A DNA stretch of 64,000 nucleotides from Tenodera sinensis (taxonomy: Eukaryota > Arthropoda > Insecta > Mantodea > Mantidae), in contig CM060970.1 in NCBI GenBank assembly GCA_030765045.1, positions 55,731,076 to 55,795,075 of the forward strand. Reading direction: 5' to 3'. Shown piece after piece: positions 52,584 to 61,744 of this stretch. The notes below the pieces were generated by a model. That model was not told the origin of the DNA and did no database searches. It saw nothing but the letters and a program-made list of their open reading frames with translations. The translations under genes were made by a program, and so were the position numbers. Each line of letters starts with the position of its first letter. Positions within the stretch are counted from its first letter, which is position 1.

Positions 52584-52680
52584 GGAAACAATCGACCTAA
52601 GCATTTTTAGAAATTACCTTACCGCGAATTGGACTCAGACAGAATCTCTAACATATTATAACCTACCCATATGAACTTTG
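52165..52680 (+). repeat. Family A fragments
   Basis: CCTTGAATTTTTTTGAAATT, GTAAACAGTAAGAGACAGAC and GTGTATCTCCTTAAAAACAC follow the central and later blocks of family A. The copy is interrupted near 52515-52590 by the inverted-repeat segment and poly(T), then resumes with AGAAATTACCTTACCG. Confidence 0.5.
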
Positions 52681-53094
52681 TGCCGATTAAAGATCAGATC
52701 AGCAAGAGCTTAAGCGGCATAAAAAAGTCAAGGTTTTAGGTTTGCTTATCCATTCGCCTGATCCTTCCGCCATATAACATGATAGGAAAATTAAATGACA
52801 GGAAACCGGGGACAGGTAAATCCGCAGCATATCCCAATCACACAGTATTCACCTACCAATCAAGAAACGGAAGCGAACGTCGTACCTCTTGAATGCGAGC
52901 CTCTTAGGTTACGGCGGAGCCATCTTTCTCTATTACCTCATTCGTCTTGAATTTTCACGTAAATGAGTTGGTTTTGCAAATTAAATAATATAAACTGTTA
53001 GGTGTATAAGTGCAGAAATTTTACTGGTATGAACAATTTTACATAGACATTGCTTCGTTTGTGAACTTATTATTTTACTTATTAAATGCAGTAT
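52681..53094. other. No feature seen
   Basis: No gene or repeat supported. Confidence 0.45.
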
Positions 53095-53385
53095 ATTTTC
53101 AGATTGGTTAGCACTTCTAAGTTGGCGTGGCACAGAAATTATGATAGAAGCCATGACTGTTACGTGACAACGAATGGTGTACCGGATCTAGTTCCAACGT
53201 TTTCTGTAAGGCCAATGGTCTCGCGCTACCTAAGCCAGTAAGTCACGTCTCAAGGTGTGAAGGGATAGTATATCCAGCAGGCTCTGTTCATTACGCGGCG
53301 CAGTGAGGATCAAGCAAACTACAGCTTTATGGAAAACTATTAGACAAAGAGAAAAAACAATTAACATGCCCAAATGCATACATAA
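53095..53385 (+). repeat. Dispersed repeat D, copy 2
   Basis: Ordered matches to 16260-16560: GATTGGTTAGCACTTCTAAG, GTGGCACAGAAAT, CAACGAATGGTGTACCGGA, TTTTCTGTAAGGCCAATGG and GGAAAACTATTAGACAAAG. Confidence 0.6.
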
Positions 53386-53878
53386 TATAATTTTATTATG
53401 ACTGCTGAATGACTTATGATATGACTAAAATTGCTGTTGTTTTAAGTTCCATTTATATGCTGCCTTCAACATCTAGGGTCATATTGACGGCTTATTACCT
53501 TCGGAATAGAGTCGTAAAACTATCGTAGGCTACCGTAGACTATCTTAAATAAGTGTAGGCTACGCTAGTTTTCCTAGCTTTGGTCGGTTAAGAACCTACC
53601 CGAGTAGGGTAGTTGAGGGAAGGCTGGCACACTTTTTTATGGGCAAAATGGCCGCCATGCGTAATCTTAGCATTACTAGGTAAGGTGCTAGGGGAAGCAG
53701 GACGCTGTAGGTGTTTGAATGAATCTCTGGGGATAACTTTTAAAGCCTATAGCAGTGTATGCATGTTTATGAGCGTTCATGGTAGTTGAGTATGCCGTTC
53801 ACTATATCGATGTTAACCGCCAAACGCAAGAGCTTTCTATCTTGATTGAATATGTTACCCCAACATAATGACACCTCG
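53386..53878. other. No gene; palindromic ATGGCCGCCAT at about 53649
   Basis: The sequence AAAATGGCCGCCATGCG resembles two opposed YY1/Pho-type motifs (core GCCAT) and a possible start context. No open frame of note follows. 53515-53590 contains short repeated GTAGGCTAC words. Confidence 0.3.
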
Positions 53879-54130
53879 CCCCCCCCCCCCGCATCCTCGC
53901 GCTAACCTAAGCTAACCTAACCTAACCTAACCTAACCTAACCTAAGCCCCATACTTCTACTCGTCTAACCTATCTTAACCTAACCTAAGCCCCATACTTC
54001 TACATGGCTAACCTAACCTAACCCAGCTCCCACTATTTACTCCGGTCTTTGATAATTTAACCTAAGCCTCATACTTCTACTCATCTAACCTATCCTAATC
54101 TAACCTGGCCTAGCCTAACCTAAGGTAGAT
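53879..54130 (+). repeat. Interstitial (CCTAA)n telomere-like run and derived minisatellite
   Basis: A poly(C) run (53879-53890) is followed by about seven uninterrupted CCTAA pentamers (53912-53945), the C-rich strand of the TTAGG repeat of insect telomeres. To 54130, three or four longer units combine CTAACCTAA blocks with AGCCCCATACTTCTACTC. Too short to be a chromosome end and flanked by unrelated DNA on both sides, so it is interstitial. Confidence 0.8.
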
Positions 54131-55142
54131 CCTCTTATTATTATTTATTCTATTCTACTAACATGATACGTTTCTAGACATTCATTCTATCCTCTTATCA
54201 TCTATCCTATTCCCTCCTCTGCTTATCTATTCTATCCTGTCATACGCTACCCTGATCTCCATCTAGGAATTTCATAAACATTTTGATACTATTTTGAGTC
54301 CTCTGATAGATCTTTTTAAACACTTTTAGCATATTCTTGATGCTTTTACAACATATTTAATAACTTTTCAGACAATTTTCAGAGTTATTCAATCATTTTC
54401 ATACATTTTTAGGACATTTCACCCCATTTTACTGCTATTTGCACCCTCCTTTATAGAACTTTTAAACTTCCAGTAGAAGATGTCCTAACCATTGATGTTG
54501 AAGTTCTTATTACTGCTATTTTTGCCCTCTGTCACAGAATTTTATACAACTGTATGACTCTTTTGCTTGGTTCTGTATGTTCTGGGGGTAACATCTCGAA
54601 CACACCGAGTAGTTTTTCTAAGTCTAACCCCACCTATTATGATCTAACCTGCTTTTAAAATGTTCTTTACAAATTTATTCAACATTGTTTTTTCTAGCCC
54701 TTTATAGAGCTTTAAAATATTACTAAAAGATGTTCTATCCGCTGATGTTGAAGTACTTATAGCTCAGTATTTTTAAGATATATTCAGCAATATCTTTGAT
54801 AGTATTTTAACACAATCTTCTGTTTATATAAACTTAATCAGGGTATACTTACTTTAAGGTAGTAGGATAGACGCCTCTCCTCTTTTATCTGGGCTGGAGA
54901 CCAGCACTAGAGTTAAAGTCTAGTGGCAGAGTTAACGCCTCCCTTTATAATTTCTATTTTTCTTCTTTCTTCGACAAGCATCGTGGGAAGCACGGAGAAG
55001 CCACGTGAGTAATTTTTTTATTTTTTCTTCTTTCTTCGCCAGACATCATCGGAGGCGTGGAGGAGTCAGTTGATTAAATTTTCATGTTCTACAGGAGACG
55101 TAATGGAGAAAATACTTATCTTGAGATCTAAGTTGCATTCTC
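54131..55142. other. Polymerase 3' flank with internal direct repeats
   Basis: No gene seen. Two ~65-bp segments are similar: 54449-54515 and 54700-54765 (CTTTATAGARCTTT ... GATGTTGAAGT). Two ~50-bp segments at 54960-55012 and 55025-55072 share TTCTTCTTTCTTCG. The CTATC-rich stretch 54130-54260 is low complexity. None of the other genes of a Polinton-like element is present on this side. Confidence 0.5.
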
Positions 55143-58100
55143 TTACGTATGGCTTGCAACGTTGTAATGCCCGTACGCATACGTTGATATTCCATCGTCT
55201 GCAATTACTCTCTTGTCATCATGAGGCGACAGAGCTATTTTATTAGATTCAACTGTAGAAACATTATGAAGTTGGGATAGGATTAAGTTCATAGGCGTTC
55301 TTACGATTTTCAAAGTTGTAAGGCACTCCATATAGCTGTTGAAGCTGATGTATTGCCTAATGGCACTATGTTTTATGCCTTTGATCTTTTTTATCACAGA
55401 ACCATCAATATCGAGAGCATACATTTTAGGCCTGAGACCAACGAAACGGCGAATGATTTTACCACTTGCTTCATCTTTAAACTTTCCCAACACTTTTTTG
55501 TTTTGTGTAGAATAGCATATATGGTTAACAGGGTAATCCGCTGTGTCCAGATGTTCAAGCATGTGTAATTTATCCTGGTATATATCAGCTGTAGTCACTC
55601 GATGGATGAAGGAATCTGTATCCGTATACAGCAGTTTAAGATTCTCAACTCCATAATATGGAAGTAACACATCGTATTGATACGAATACATTAGCGTCTT
55701 GGAAATGTCTAGGACACTCATGCCAATGTATATAGGCTTGTTGAACACTATTTTACGAGTAGCCATATGAACAGCTGCAAGATTAGGACCGTATATAGTT
55801 CGATCGATAAATGTAGGCTTAGCTATTAGTTTTTCTAATGTTTTGCTGTTTGCTACAAGACGTATATCCATACGATTACGAACATTTTCCATTGTTTTTC
55901 CGAACATCGCATTATTGAATAGTTTATAAAGGTCCTTCTCAAAATCATTTCTAGCTTGTTGTCGCAGACGGTTATTAAACTCGACGTAAGGTTTTAGCCA
56001 ACACGACTGATGAAACTGAAGTGCTCGATGAATCTTTGTTAATAGTAGACCGTGACTAAGAGCTTGTTTCAAGGACATGTAATGTACCACATACTTCTTT
56101 CGGGATCCAAGATGGGCAATTAGTTTCTTTGAAGAGGATTCCCCCGGTTTCATACTCTCAGGCAGGAAGGGCAAATCATTATGAAGATCGTGGAGCTCGA
56201 CAGGATATTCGACATCGACTTCTAAGATGTATCCAAGGGGGTCATCTTCCTTCAATAATTCCAGGTCTATGTCTTCAGGAGAAACCCATTTAAACCCTCC
56301 ATAAGGAAGGGCCTTACACATTCCCCATCCATATTGGTTGTTTGCATCTTCGTATGTAATAAACTGGGAAGGTTTACGAGAGTCATACTGTTCCATATAT
56401 ATGTTGTTAGCCTCCGCATACCGGCGAGAAACCTGACATAACCCTCCTCTTATGCCAGATTCAACCATGAGTAGCTGATCGTAATCAAGAAGCAATTCCA
56501 ACTCGATTCCAGTATACAGCAGCATAGCATCCCATGTAAGTCCTGGAGAAGTAAAATAATGTCCAGGATCCACTTTATGAGTTTTCAGGGTTTGATCTCT
56601 AAATGTCTCAAAGACATCCGCTAGGAGAAGAACATCCGAAATTAAGTACAAATCACTGTACTCGCCAAGGTTTCGGACGTTAAAGTGCTTCCACACGCTC
56701 AGAGCATGATCATAGTCCTCACTACTGATTTCTTCACTGTTTAACCTGTTGTAGAAGACATCCCTAGAAGGCAAACATGTATCGTTCAGGACATCCCACG
56801 ATGTTACGTAATCATAGGGAAATACTCCCTTACGAGTCATCAAGCCAATATTCTCTGCTCCAAAGTACTTCGCTGTTTCAGGATGCGTTTCAAGGTTCTT
56901 TGCAAGCTTCTCCAAGCTCGTACTGAGGAAACGGTAGGTATCCACAAATCTAAGTTTAATATCTCCAACATACTTTGAGAATGATATATAACTTTCCTCT
57001 GAATTTGGTATAACCTCTACTCTTTCGCTTGTGCAACCTAACTCCTTAACAATGAAATGAGAGTCATACCCACTCAGATTATGCATGAAGACAGGTATAT
57101 AATTAGGTGTTTTACAAGCCAGGTTACATGTATTGTGTAAAGATCCTCTATACATCCCGGAAACATGATCGTGATCGCGAACCTTCCAATTATCTTCTGT
57201 AAATTCATGTTCACAAAGGTAGCATATTGTAGAAGCATCAAATGATTCTTGTTCTTCAGTGGTAAGATTAAGAGGTTTAGCAGATTTGTATAAGCCACTA
57301 ATTTTATTTGCCAGATCCATCAGACATTCCATAAACTTCTGTGCAGCGTCAGGCCCTCGGTAAACATACGGATCAGCAGGAAGAGTTGTTTCTAGTTGTT
57401 CAACACTAGACGACGGTTTCACATAAACACAAAAGCTCATAGGAGAATGACTTTGATAGGGAGTTGTGTAGGAGGTTTCAGGATTAGGGGCACAGGTATA
57501 GTAAGGAGCGAGAATGCTCTCAAAATCGGCGTAGATGACATATGGCAGTTTCAACATCCTCTCAACATTCTTGAATTTAACGATAGAGTTATCCTTTGTA
57601 GGCATAACGCATCTAGCAATACCATGTTGTCTACATATTTCGCTGTGCTCTTGCAATTTTCCCATTCCACTTCGTCCATGTTGGTCATCAAAATGGCTGA
57701 AGCAACGTTTACACGTATATATTTTTCCATGATGGTTAGTTTTCTGACGACGAATAAGCTTCTCAAAATCCTTTATATACACATAGTGATGCCTGTCAGT
57801 AGCATCACTCAACAGAAGAAGGTCGCGGTGATCATCTAATTCTTCATCAATCACCTTTATTGGAAACACTTCATGTTTATCATCCACTCCAAACACATTT
57901 ATGGATATATTATTGAGTTTTTCAAATTTAGCGATTTCGCCCAAGCTCGTAGGAAACGAAACGCATGAGAAGTCGTATTTTTCTTGATGATCCTTGTACT
58001 TCCTTACACGTTGAGGATTCTTTTGAATGAACTTAGCAAGCACAGCATACATAAAGCATTTCTCGTCGCTATAGTTCTGAGGGTTTATACAGGCTTTTTT

Positions 58101-58802
58101 CACATCCAAAGATGACGGTAGAGGAATATAGCTGCTCCCTCGAAGAAGATTATACTTGTTAATACGTAGTCGAACGCCATCAACCGCCAGTAGAGCCCAA
58201 TTACTACCTTTCAGTTTACTTTCCTCCATTTCAACACGAAGCTTCTCGAATTTGTTTTCCAAGATGGCATCCAAGTCGCTATCTAAAAACACAGCCTGAT
58301 TACGCGTTTTGAAGGCTTTGTTAGTAGTGTCTCCAACGGCATTCACAAATTTGCATTCAGCCATAATGTTAATTTTCAAACTTTTATGAGCCCGCAGTTC
58401 CTTCTGAACAGCATGAATTATACGCTGCTTAGCCTGCTGCAGGTATGAATTTAAATCCTGACTTGCTGGGCATTGAATGAAATACGATTTCAGCCGATCC
58501 TGAAAAGCTGTTTCATATTCTACAACATCATCTTCATCAGGAGACATTAACAATAATTTATGCTTAGTAGGTTCGAATTTGACTTTCTTAGCATCTTTAG
58601 CCCTCTCACAGCGCCCTTCATGTACATCCCTTCGATTTTCAGTACCGTAAACATCACCACAATGTCTACACTCGAAAAACTCCCCACATATCAGCTCATG
58701 CCTCTTCTTATGATAGTCGCGTAGAAAAATCTTTTCGCATTTACTGCACCTATAATCTGGTATAGCGTTCAGAACCGATTCCATCATTTCACCACTCCAC
58801 AT
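55143..58802 (-). CDS. polB: Protein-primed-type family B DNA polymerase of a Polinton/adintovirus-like element
   Basis: Intact 1219-residue protein; an in-frame stop ten codons upstream makes 58802 the first available ATG. Domains in order: C2HC fingers (C19/C22/H35/C39 and C45/C48/H61/C65); a segment about 200-345 with SDEKCFMYAVL (C249) and DRHHYVYIKD (H339), possibly cysteine-protease-like; a third finger C364/C367/H386/C390. Exonuclease motifs are Exo I YADFES (D426, E428), Exo II HNLSGYD (574-580) and Exo III YLISD (719-723). Inserted between Exo I and II is an endonuclease VII-like HNH module (CYLC 527-530, RDHDH 542-546, H556, C559). Polymerase motif A is DANNQYG (819-825), B is KLFNNAMFG (960-968), C is YTDTDS (1059-1064), and KMY (1126-1128) is the KxY motif. 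All catalytic residues look intact. Such enzymes copy linear DNA from a terminal protein. Replication of the host element is inferred; no partner gene is in the window. Confidence 0.93.
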   Translation of the reverse strand: MWSGEMMESVLNAIPDYRCSKCEKIFLRDYHKKRHELICGEFFECRHCGDVYGTENRRDVHEGRCERAKDAKKVKFEPTKHKLLLMSPDEDDVVEYETAFQDRLKSYFIQCPASQDLNSYLQQAKQRIIHAVQKELRAHKSLKINIMAECKFVNAVGDTTNKAFKTRNQAVFLDSDLDAILENKFEKLRVEMEESKLKGSNWALLAVDGVRLRINKYNLLRGSSYIPLPSSLDVKKACINPQNYSDEKCFMYAVLAKFIQKNPQRVRKYKDHQEKYDFSCVSFPTSLGEIAKFEKLNNISINVFGVDDKHEVFPIKVIDEELDDHRDLLLLSDATDRHHYVYIKDFEKLIRRQKTNHHGKIYTCKRCFSHFDDQHGRSGMGKLQEHSEICRQHGIARCVMPTKDNSIVKFKNVERMLKLPYVIYADFESILAPYYTCAPNPETSYTTPYQSHSPMSFCVYVKPSSSVEQLETTLPADPYVYRGPDAAQKFMECLMDLANKISGLYKSAKPLNLTTEEQESFDASTICYLCEHEFTEDNWKVRDHDHVSGMYRGSLHNTCNLACKTPNYIPVFMHNLSGYDSHFIVKELGCTSERVEVIPNSEESYISFSKYVGDIKLRFVDTYRFLSTSLEKLAKNLETHPETAKYFGAENIGLMTRKGVFPYDYVTSWDVLNDTCLPSRDVFYNRLNSEEISSEDYDHALSVWKHFNVRNLGEYSDLYLISDVLLLADVFETFRDQTLKTHKVDPGHYFTSPGLTWDAMLLYTGIELELLLDYDQLLMVESGIRGGLCQVSRRYAEANNIYMEQYDSRKPSQFITYEDANNQYGWGMCKALPYGGFKWVSPEDIDLELLKEDDPLGYILEVDVEYPVELHDLHNDLPFLPESMKPGESSSKKLIAHLGSRKKYVVHYMSLKQALSHGLLLTKIHRALQFHQSCWLKPYVEFNNRLRQQARNDFEKDLYKLFNNAMFGKTMENVRNRMDIRLVANSKTLEKLIAKPTFIDRTIYGPNLAAVHMATRKIVFNKPIYIGMSVLDISKTLMYSYQYDVLLPYYGVENLKLLYTDTDSFIHRVTTADIYQDKLHMLEHLDTADYPVNHICYSTQNKKVLGKFKDEASGKIIRRFVGLRPKMYALDIDGSVIKKIKGIKHSAIRQYISFNSYMECLTTLKIVRTPMNLILSQLHNVSTVESNKIALSPHDDKRVIADDGISTYAYGHYNVASHT

Positions 58803-59218
58803 TTTTATAATATGTAGTGGAACACTTGTAAATTATATAAATGAATAAATGCTTATAGCACTTTCCACTGACTCGCCTCGATAACTTATAAAAGCTATTG
58901 AACGGTAATCTCGCTAAGAGAAGCTGATGTGCTCGACTCGAAGGTTAATTACTGAATAACTATGTAAGCTCAAACAAACCCTACTTATTCCACTAGCACG
59001 TACCTTATAAATTACTACGCGATTCAAGATTAAGTTTGTATTTTTAAAATATATATCATTAAACTACGTGAGTCAAGGATCAACTTGTTTCATTTTTATT
59101 TGCCAGTTCAACGTTAACATGCATTTCCCCTCATTTTTAAAGTTTAAACAAGGTAAATTATATTTCAACCACTGTATTTATAGAAATAAATGTTTATAAT
59201 TTTAATACTTTCATGCCG

Positions 59219-59271
<53 letters not shown>

Positions 59272-59541
59272 ACACTCACACGCAAAATTAAGACGTGAAA
59301 CGGCGGTTATGTATCTTTAAGTAACATTTCTTTTATCGATATCGGCCGCCCCTTAAACCATACTAATTAAACGCTTAAAGAAACCAAATTTCTGCTATAT
59401 TTCATCAACTCTTCCTATTTTTATGACTTTTTCTCGTCTTTTACGCACCTTGAAACGAATCCAACAGAAAAATTAAGACGCGAAACGGCGGTTATGTATC
59501 TTTAAGTAACATTACTTTTATCAATATCAGATGACTCACGA
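58803..59541. other. Upstream region of polB
   Basis: AT-rich leader. ATATTATAAAA lies just before the start codon on the minus strand and may serve as a TATA-like element. A (CA)n tract at 59220-59280 follows. No other coding sequence. Whether this stretch is also part of the giant inverted repeat cannot be told because the partner lies beyond the window. Confidence 0.5.
59006..59330 (+). repeat. Direct repeat R1 (copy 1 of two)
   Basis: Positions 59006-59330 recur at 59785-60118: CTTATAAA.TACTACGC, TCAAGATTAAGTTTGTATTT, CTACGTGAGTCAAG, CCAGTTCAACGTTAACATGC, a CA-rich tract and then GCAAAATTAAGA. Copy 1 lies outside the provable arm and copy 2 inside it. Confidence 0.8.
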
Positions 59542-60118
59542 TAATTCAGGATCACGATTGCAGCGCCTCATAGCGGCTTTAATCAGTACTAAAACGCACA
59601 TTCGACAGATTTTATACTCTTTATGGCGGTAAATTATATATTAGCCCTCAAATTATCATTATTTTTATGGTTTTCCACCGTTTTTACGTACTTTGCAACG
59701 AATCCGACAGAAACATTAAGACGCGAAACGGTTGTTATGTATCGTTTAAGTAACAAACACATTCCTCTCAACTGAACCCACCTTATAAACGACTACGCAT
59801 TCAAGATTAAGTTTGTATTTAAAACGTATATAATCAGGAAACTACGTGAGTCAAGATTAACTTGTTTCATTTTTATTTGCCAGTTCAACGTTAACATGCA
59901 TTTCCCCTCATTTTTAAAGTTTAAACAAGGTAAATGTTTATAATTTTAATACTTTCACGCCGCACAGTCACACACATACACACACATACACACACATACA
60001 CACGCATGCACACACACACATACACACACATACACACGCATGCACACACATACACACATACACACACATACGCAAAATTAAGAAGTGAAACGGATGTATA
60101 ATATCTTTTAAGTAACAA
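59284..60118 (+). repeat. Four copies of a ~45-bp motif
   Basis: The unit AAATTAAGACGCGAAACGGC, continuing into GGTTATGTATCTTTAAGTAA, occurs at about 59284, 59470, 59711 and 60074, all in the same orientation and roughly 190-360 bp apart. Two copies are followed by AACACATTCCTCTCAACTGA. Iterons of this kind can be protein-binding sites; the function is unknown. Confidence 0.8.
59966..60073 (+). repeat. CA/CATA-rich tract of the left arm
   Basis: Irregular CA repeat with CATA and GCATGC interruptions. It is the only place where the two arms were seen to differ (two opposite 2-bp slippage changes). Confidence 0.9.
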
Positions 60119-60382
60119 ACACATTCCTCTCAACTGAACCCCCCATCAATAGAAGACATAGCAGGTAAAGATTTGTCCTCTAATTAACGGAAAAACCCTA
60201 GCCTCACGCAAAGGCGTCGATTTATAACATTAGTGGAGAAATTGTAGCCTCGAAGAGTCCCGGCGACGTGCTGTCTACAAAAAACAAGTTCAGACAGGAA
60301 AAATTACAAATACTCATTCTTTCGTGTTTCGGAAAGACCCTAAAGATGTTATCGGATTGTACCATTAGTAAGATGCTTTTAG

Positions 60383-60621
60383 CTGAAATATAAAATAAAA
60401 TCTCTTCATCTTGTTCTGGTTCTTCTTCTTCTTCTTCTTCTTCTTCTTCTTCTTCTTCTTCTTCTTCTTCTTCTAGTCTCATTCTCCTTCATGCTAACAG
60501 GGAATATACGCGAACTGAAGGTTATTAGCTGAAATATAAAATAAAATCTCTTCTTCTTGTTCTGGTTCTTCTTCTTCTTCTTCTATTCTCATTCTCGTTC
60601 ATGCTAACAGGGAATATACGC
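60383..60621 (+). repeat. (TTC)n microsatellite and direct duplication
   Basis: Pure TTC from 60421 to 60474. The surrounding ~100 bp (TAGCTGAAATATAAAATAAA, CTTGTTCTGGTTCTTCTTC, CATGCTAACAGGGAATATAC) is duplicated at 60530-60621 with a much shorter TTC run. The minus-strand frame at 60222-60482 begins with MRLE and a run of glutamates from this repeat. Confidence 0.9.
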
Positions 60622-60839
60622 GTAATTTTGACGTTATTACCTTAAATATTAAATAAAATAACAGCATTCTCCGTCAATTATATCTAAACCGACTTTTTCC
60701 GTGTTATGCAAGATTTAAGCTTCTAGAATCAACACAAGCAATGTTTCTCTCAATAACAGCATTTTATAATTGATTTTGTAAGTAATAACACCAATTTAAA
60801 CTTTATTACAGATCTCTAAGACCCTAGTTTGCAAAGTAT

Positions 60840-61430
60840 TTAAATGGACCCTTAGAGATTCGAACTAGACCCCACAGTACAAAAGCTACCATTTTTATCA
60901 ATAATTCAAGAGCAGATATTTAGCTGAAGTGTTTAATTTTTTATCTCATCACGCTAACTTTATTGATTCGCGAATAAATCGACTTTGATTGCCCCGTCCC
61001 GGTAATCGAACTATGAGTCGTAGGGATAAAATTGTCTAGTATATCATTTTATATACCAAGTTACCCTAATTTGTCTTTACATTACTATTCCAAGTGTAAA
61101 AATAGCGATATAGAGCAAATTTCAATAATTCTCCACAAGATAGGGACCGAACCTACGATACGTCAACTCTAGCATGTTAGAAAATAATCGTCCTTAACAA
61201 GTATTATCATATAAAGTTTATTTCAGTCTTCCAACACAAGTGGTTTTCGAAATAATTAAATTTACCAAATCAGGATACTAACCCAAGACTCCAGGATCCC
61301 GTATACAACACAGAGGAAAGCCCATAACAGTATCAATTTAATAAAATTTATTCGAAGTTTTTATCACTCATAGTTTAGGAGTTATTCCAATAATAATTCT
61401 TCATTTGCACAGGGATCGACCGAGGGACCC
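60840..61430 (-). other. Five tRNA-like modules, left arm
   Basis: On the minus strand B-box-like words occur at 61412-61424, 61271-61287, 61143-61156, 61001-61017 and 60855-60867, i.e. every 129-148 bp. Examples are GTAGGTTCGGTCCCTAT, which makes a five-pair T stem with a seven-base loop, TAGTTCGAATCTC, and TAGTTCGATTACC. Each is preceded by an anticodon-arm-like stretch such as CTACGACTCATAG. Acceptor and D arms are too degraded to call functional tRNAs. Confidence 0.5.
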
Positions 61431-61511
61431 AAGGGCAGGAATTATTCCAATTATAAAAAGATTGATGTACACAGATTTTCAAAGTTGGCGCCACTGGAGT
61501 AGAGTAATTAC

Positions 61512-61744
61512 GAGAGTTCTAGATACAGTGACGTCATGACCACGCCCCCCTCCTTATAAGTATGAGAGTTCTAAATACAGTGACGTCATGACCACGCCCC
61601 CCTCCTTATAAGTATGAGAGTTCTAAATACAGTGACGTCATGACCACGCCCCCCTCCTTATAAGTATGAGAGTTCTAAATACAGTGACGTCATGACCACG
61701 CCCCCCTCCTTATAAGTATGAGAGTTCTAAATACAGTGACGTCA
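61512..61744 (+). repeat. 52-bp tandem array in the palindrome centre
   Basis: Four complete 52-bp units starting at 61512, 61564, 61616 and 61668 plus a partial fifth, almost identical. Each unit contains TGACGTCATGACC, the GC-box-like CACGCCCCCC and TTATAAGTATGAGAG. The first five bases overlap the end of the left arm. Confidence 0.95.

Larger units (their letters stand above)
59542..61516 (+). repeat. Giant inverted repeat, left arm (at least 1,975 bp)
   Basis: Each base at position x is complementary to position 123,542 minus x in the right arm. The innermost pair is 61516/62026 and the outermost visible is 59542/64000. Checked stretches match exactly except for two compensating 2-bp length differences in the CA-rich tract (59966-60073 against 63469-63576). 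The arm contains the CA tract, a GAA/TTC microsatellite, repeated 45-bp motifs and five tRNA-like modules. Confidence 0.95.

Noticed and set aside
53902..53945. True chromosome end
   Set aside because: Only about seven pentamers and flanked on both sides by other sequence, so interstitial.
57074..57298. Separate small gene inside the endonuclease VII-like region
   Set aside because: It is an overlapping frame of the polymerase; the HNH-like residues are read in the polymerase frame itself.
55143..58802. Bacterial or phage contamination as the source of the polymerase
   Set aside because: The gene has eukaryotic-element features (N-terminal zinc fingers, AT-rich insect-like flanks, microsatellites and telomere-like repeat within 1-2 kb) and no prokaryotic neighbours or ribosome-binding site.
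59921..60133. 70-codon C/V-rich frame in each arm
   Set aside because: Translation of a CA/TG repeat; it differs between arms because of repeat slippage.
60840..61430. Functional tRNA gene cluster, as in some large DNA viruses
   Set aside because: Only the T-arm/B-box part is convincing; D and acceptor arms do not fold, so they were called tRNA-like modules only.
60840..61744. CRISPR-like periodicity
   Set aside because: The ~140-bp modules are not identical repeats with unique spacers, the 52-bp array is a head-to-tail tandem repeat, and the genome is eukaryotic.
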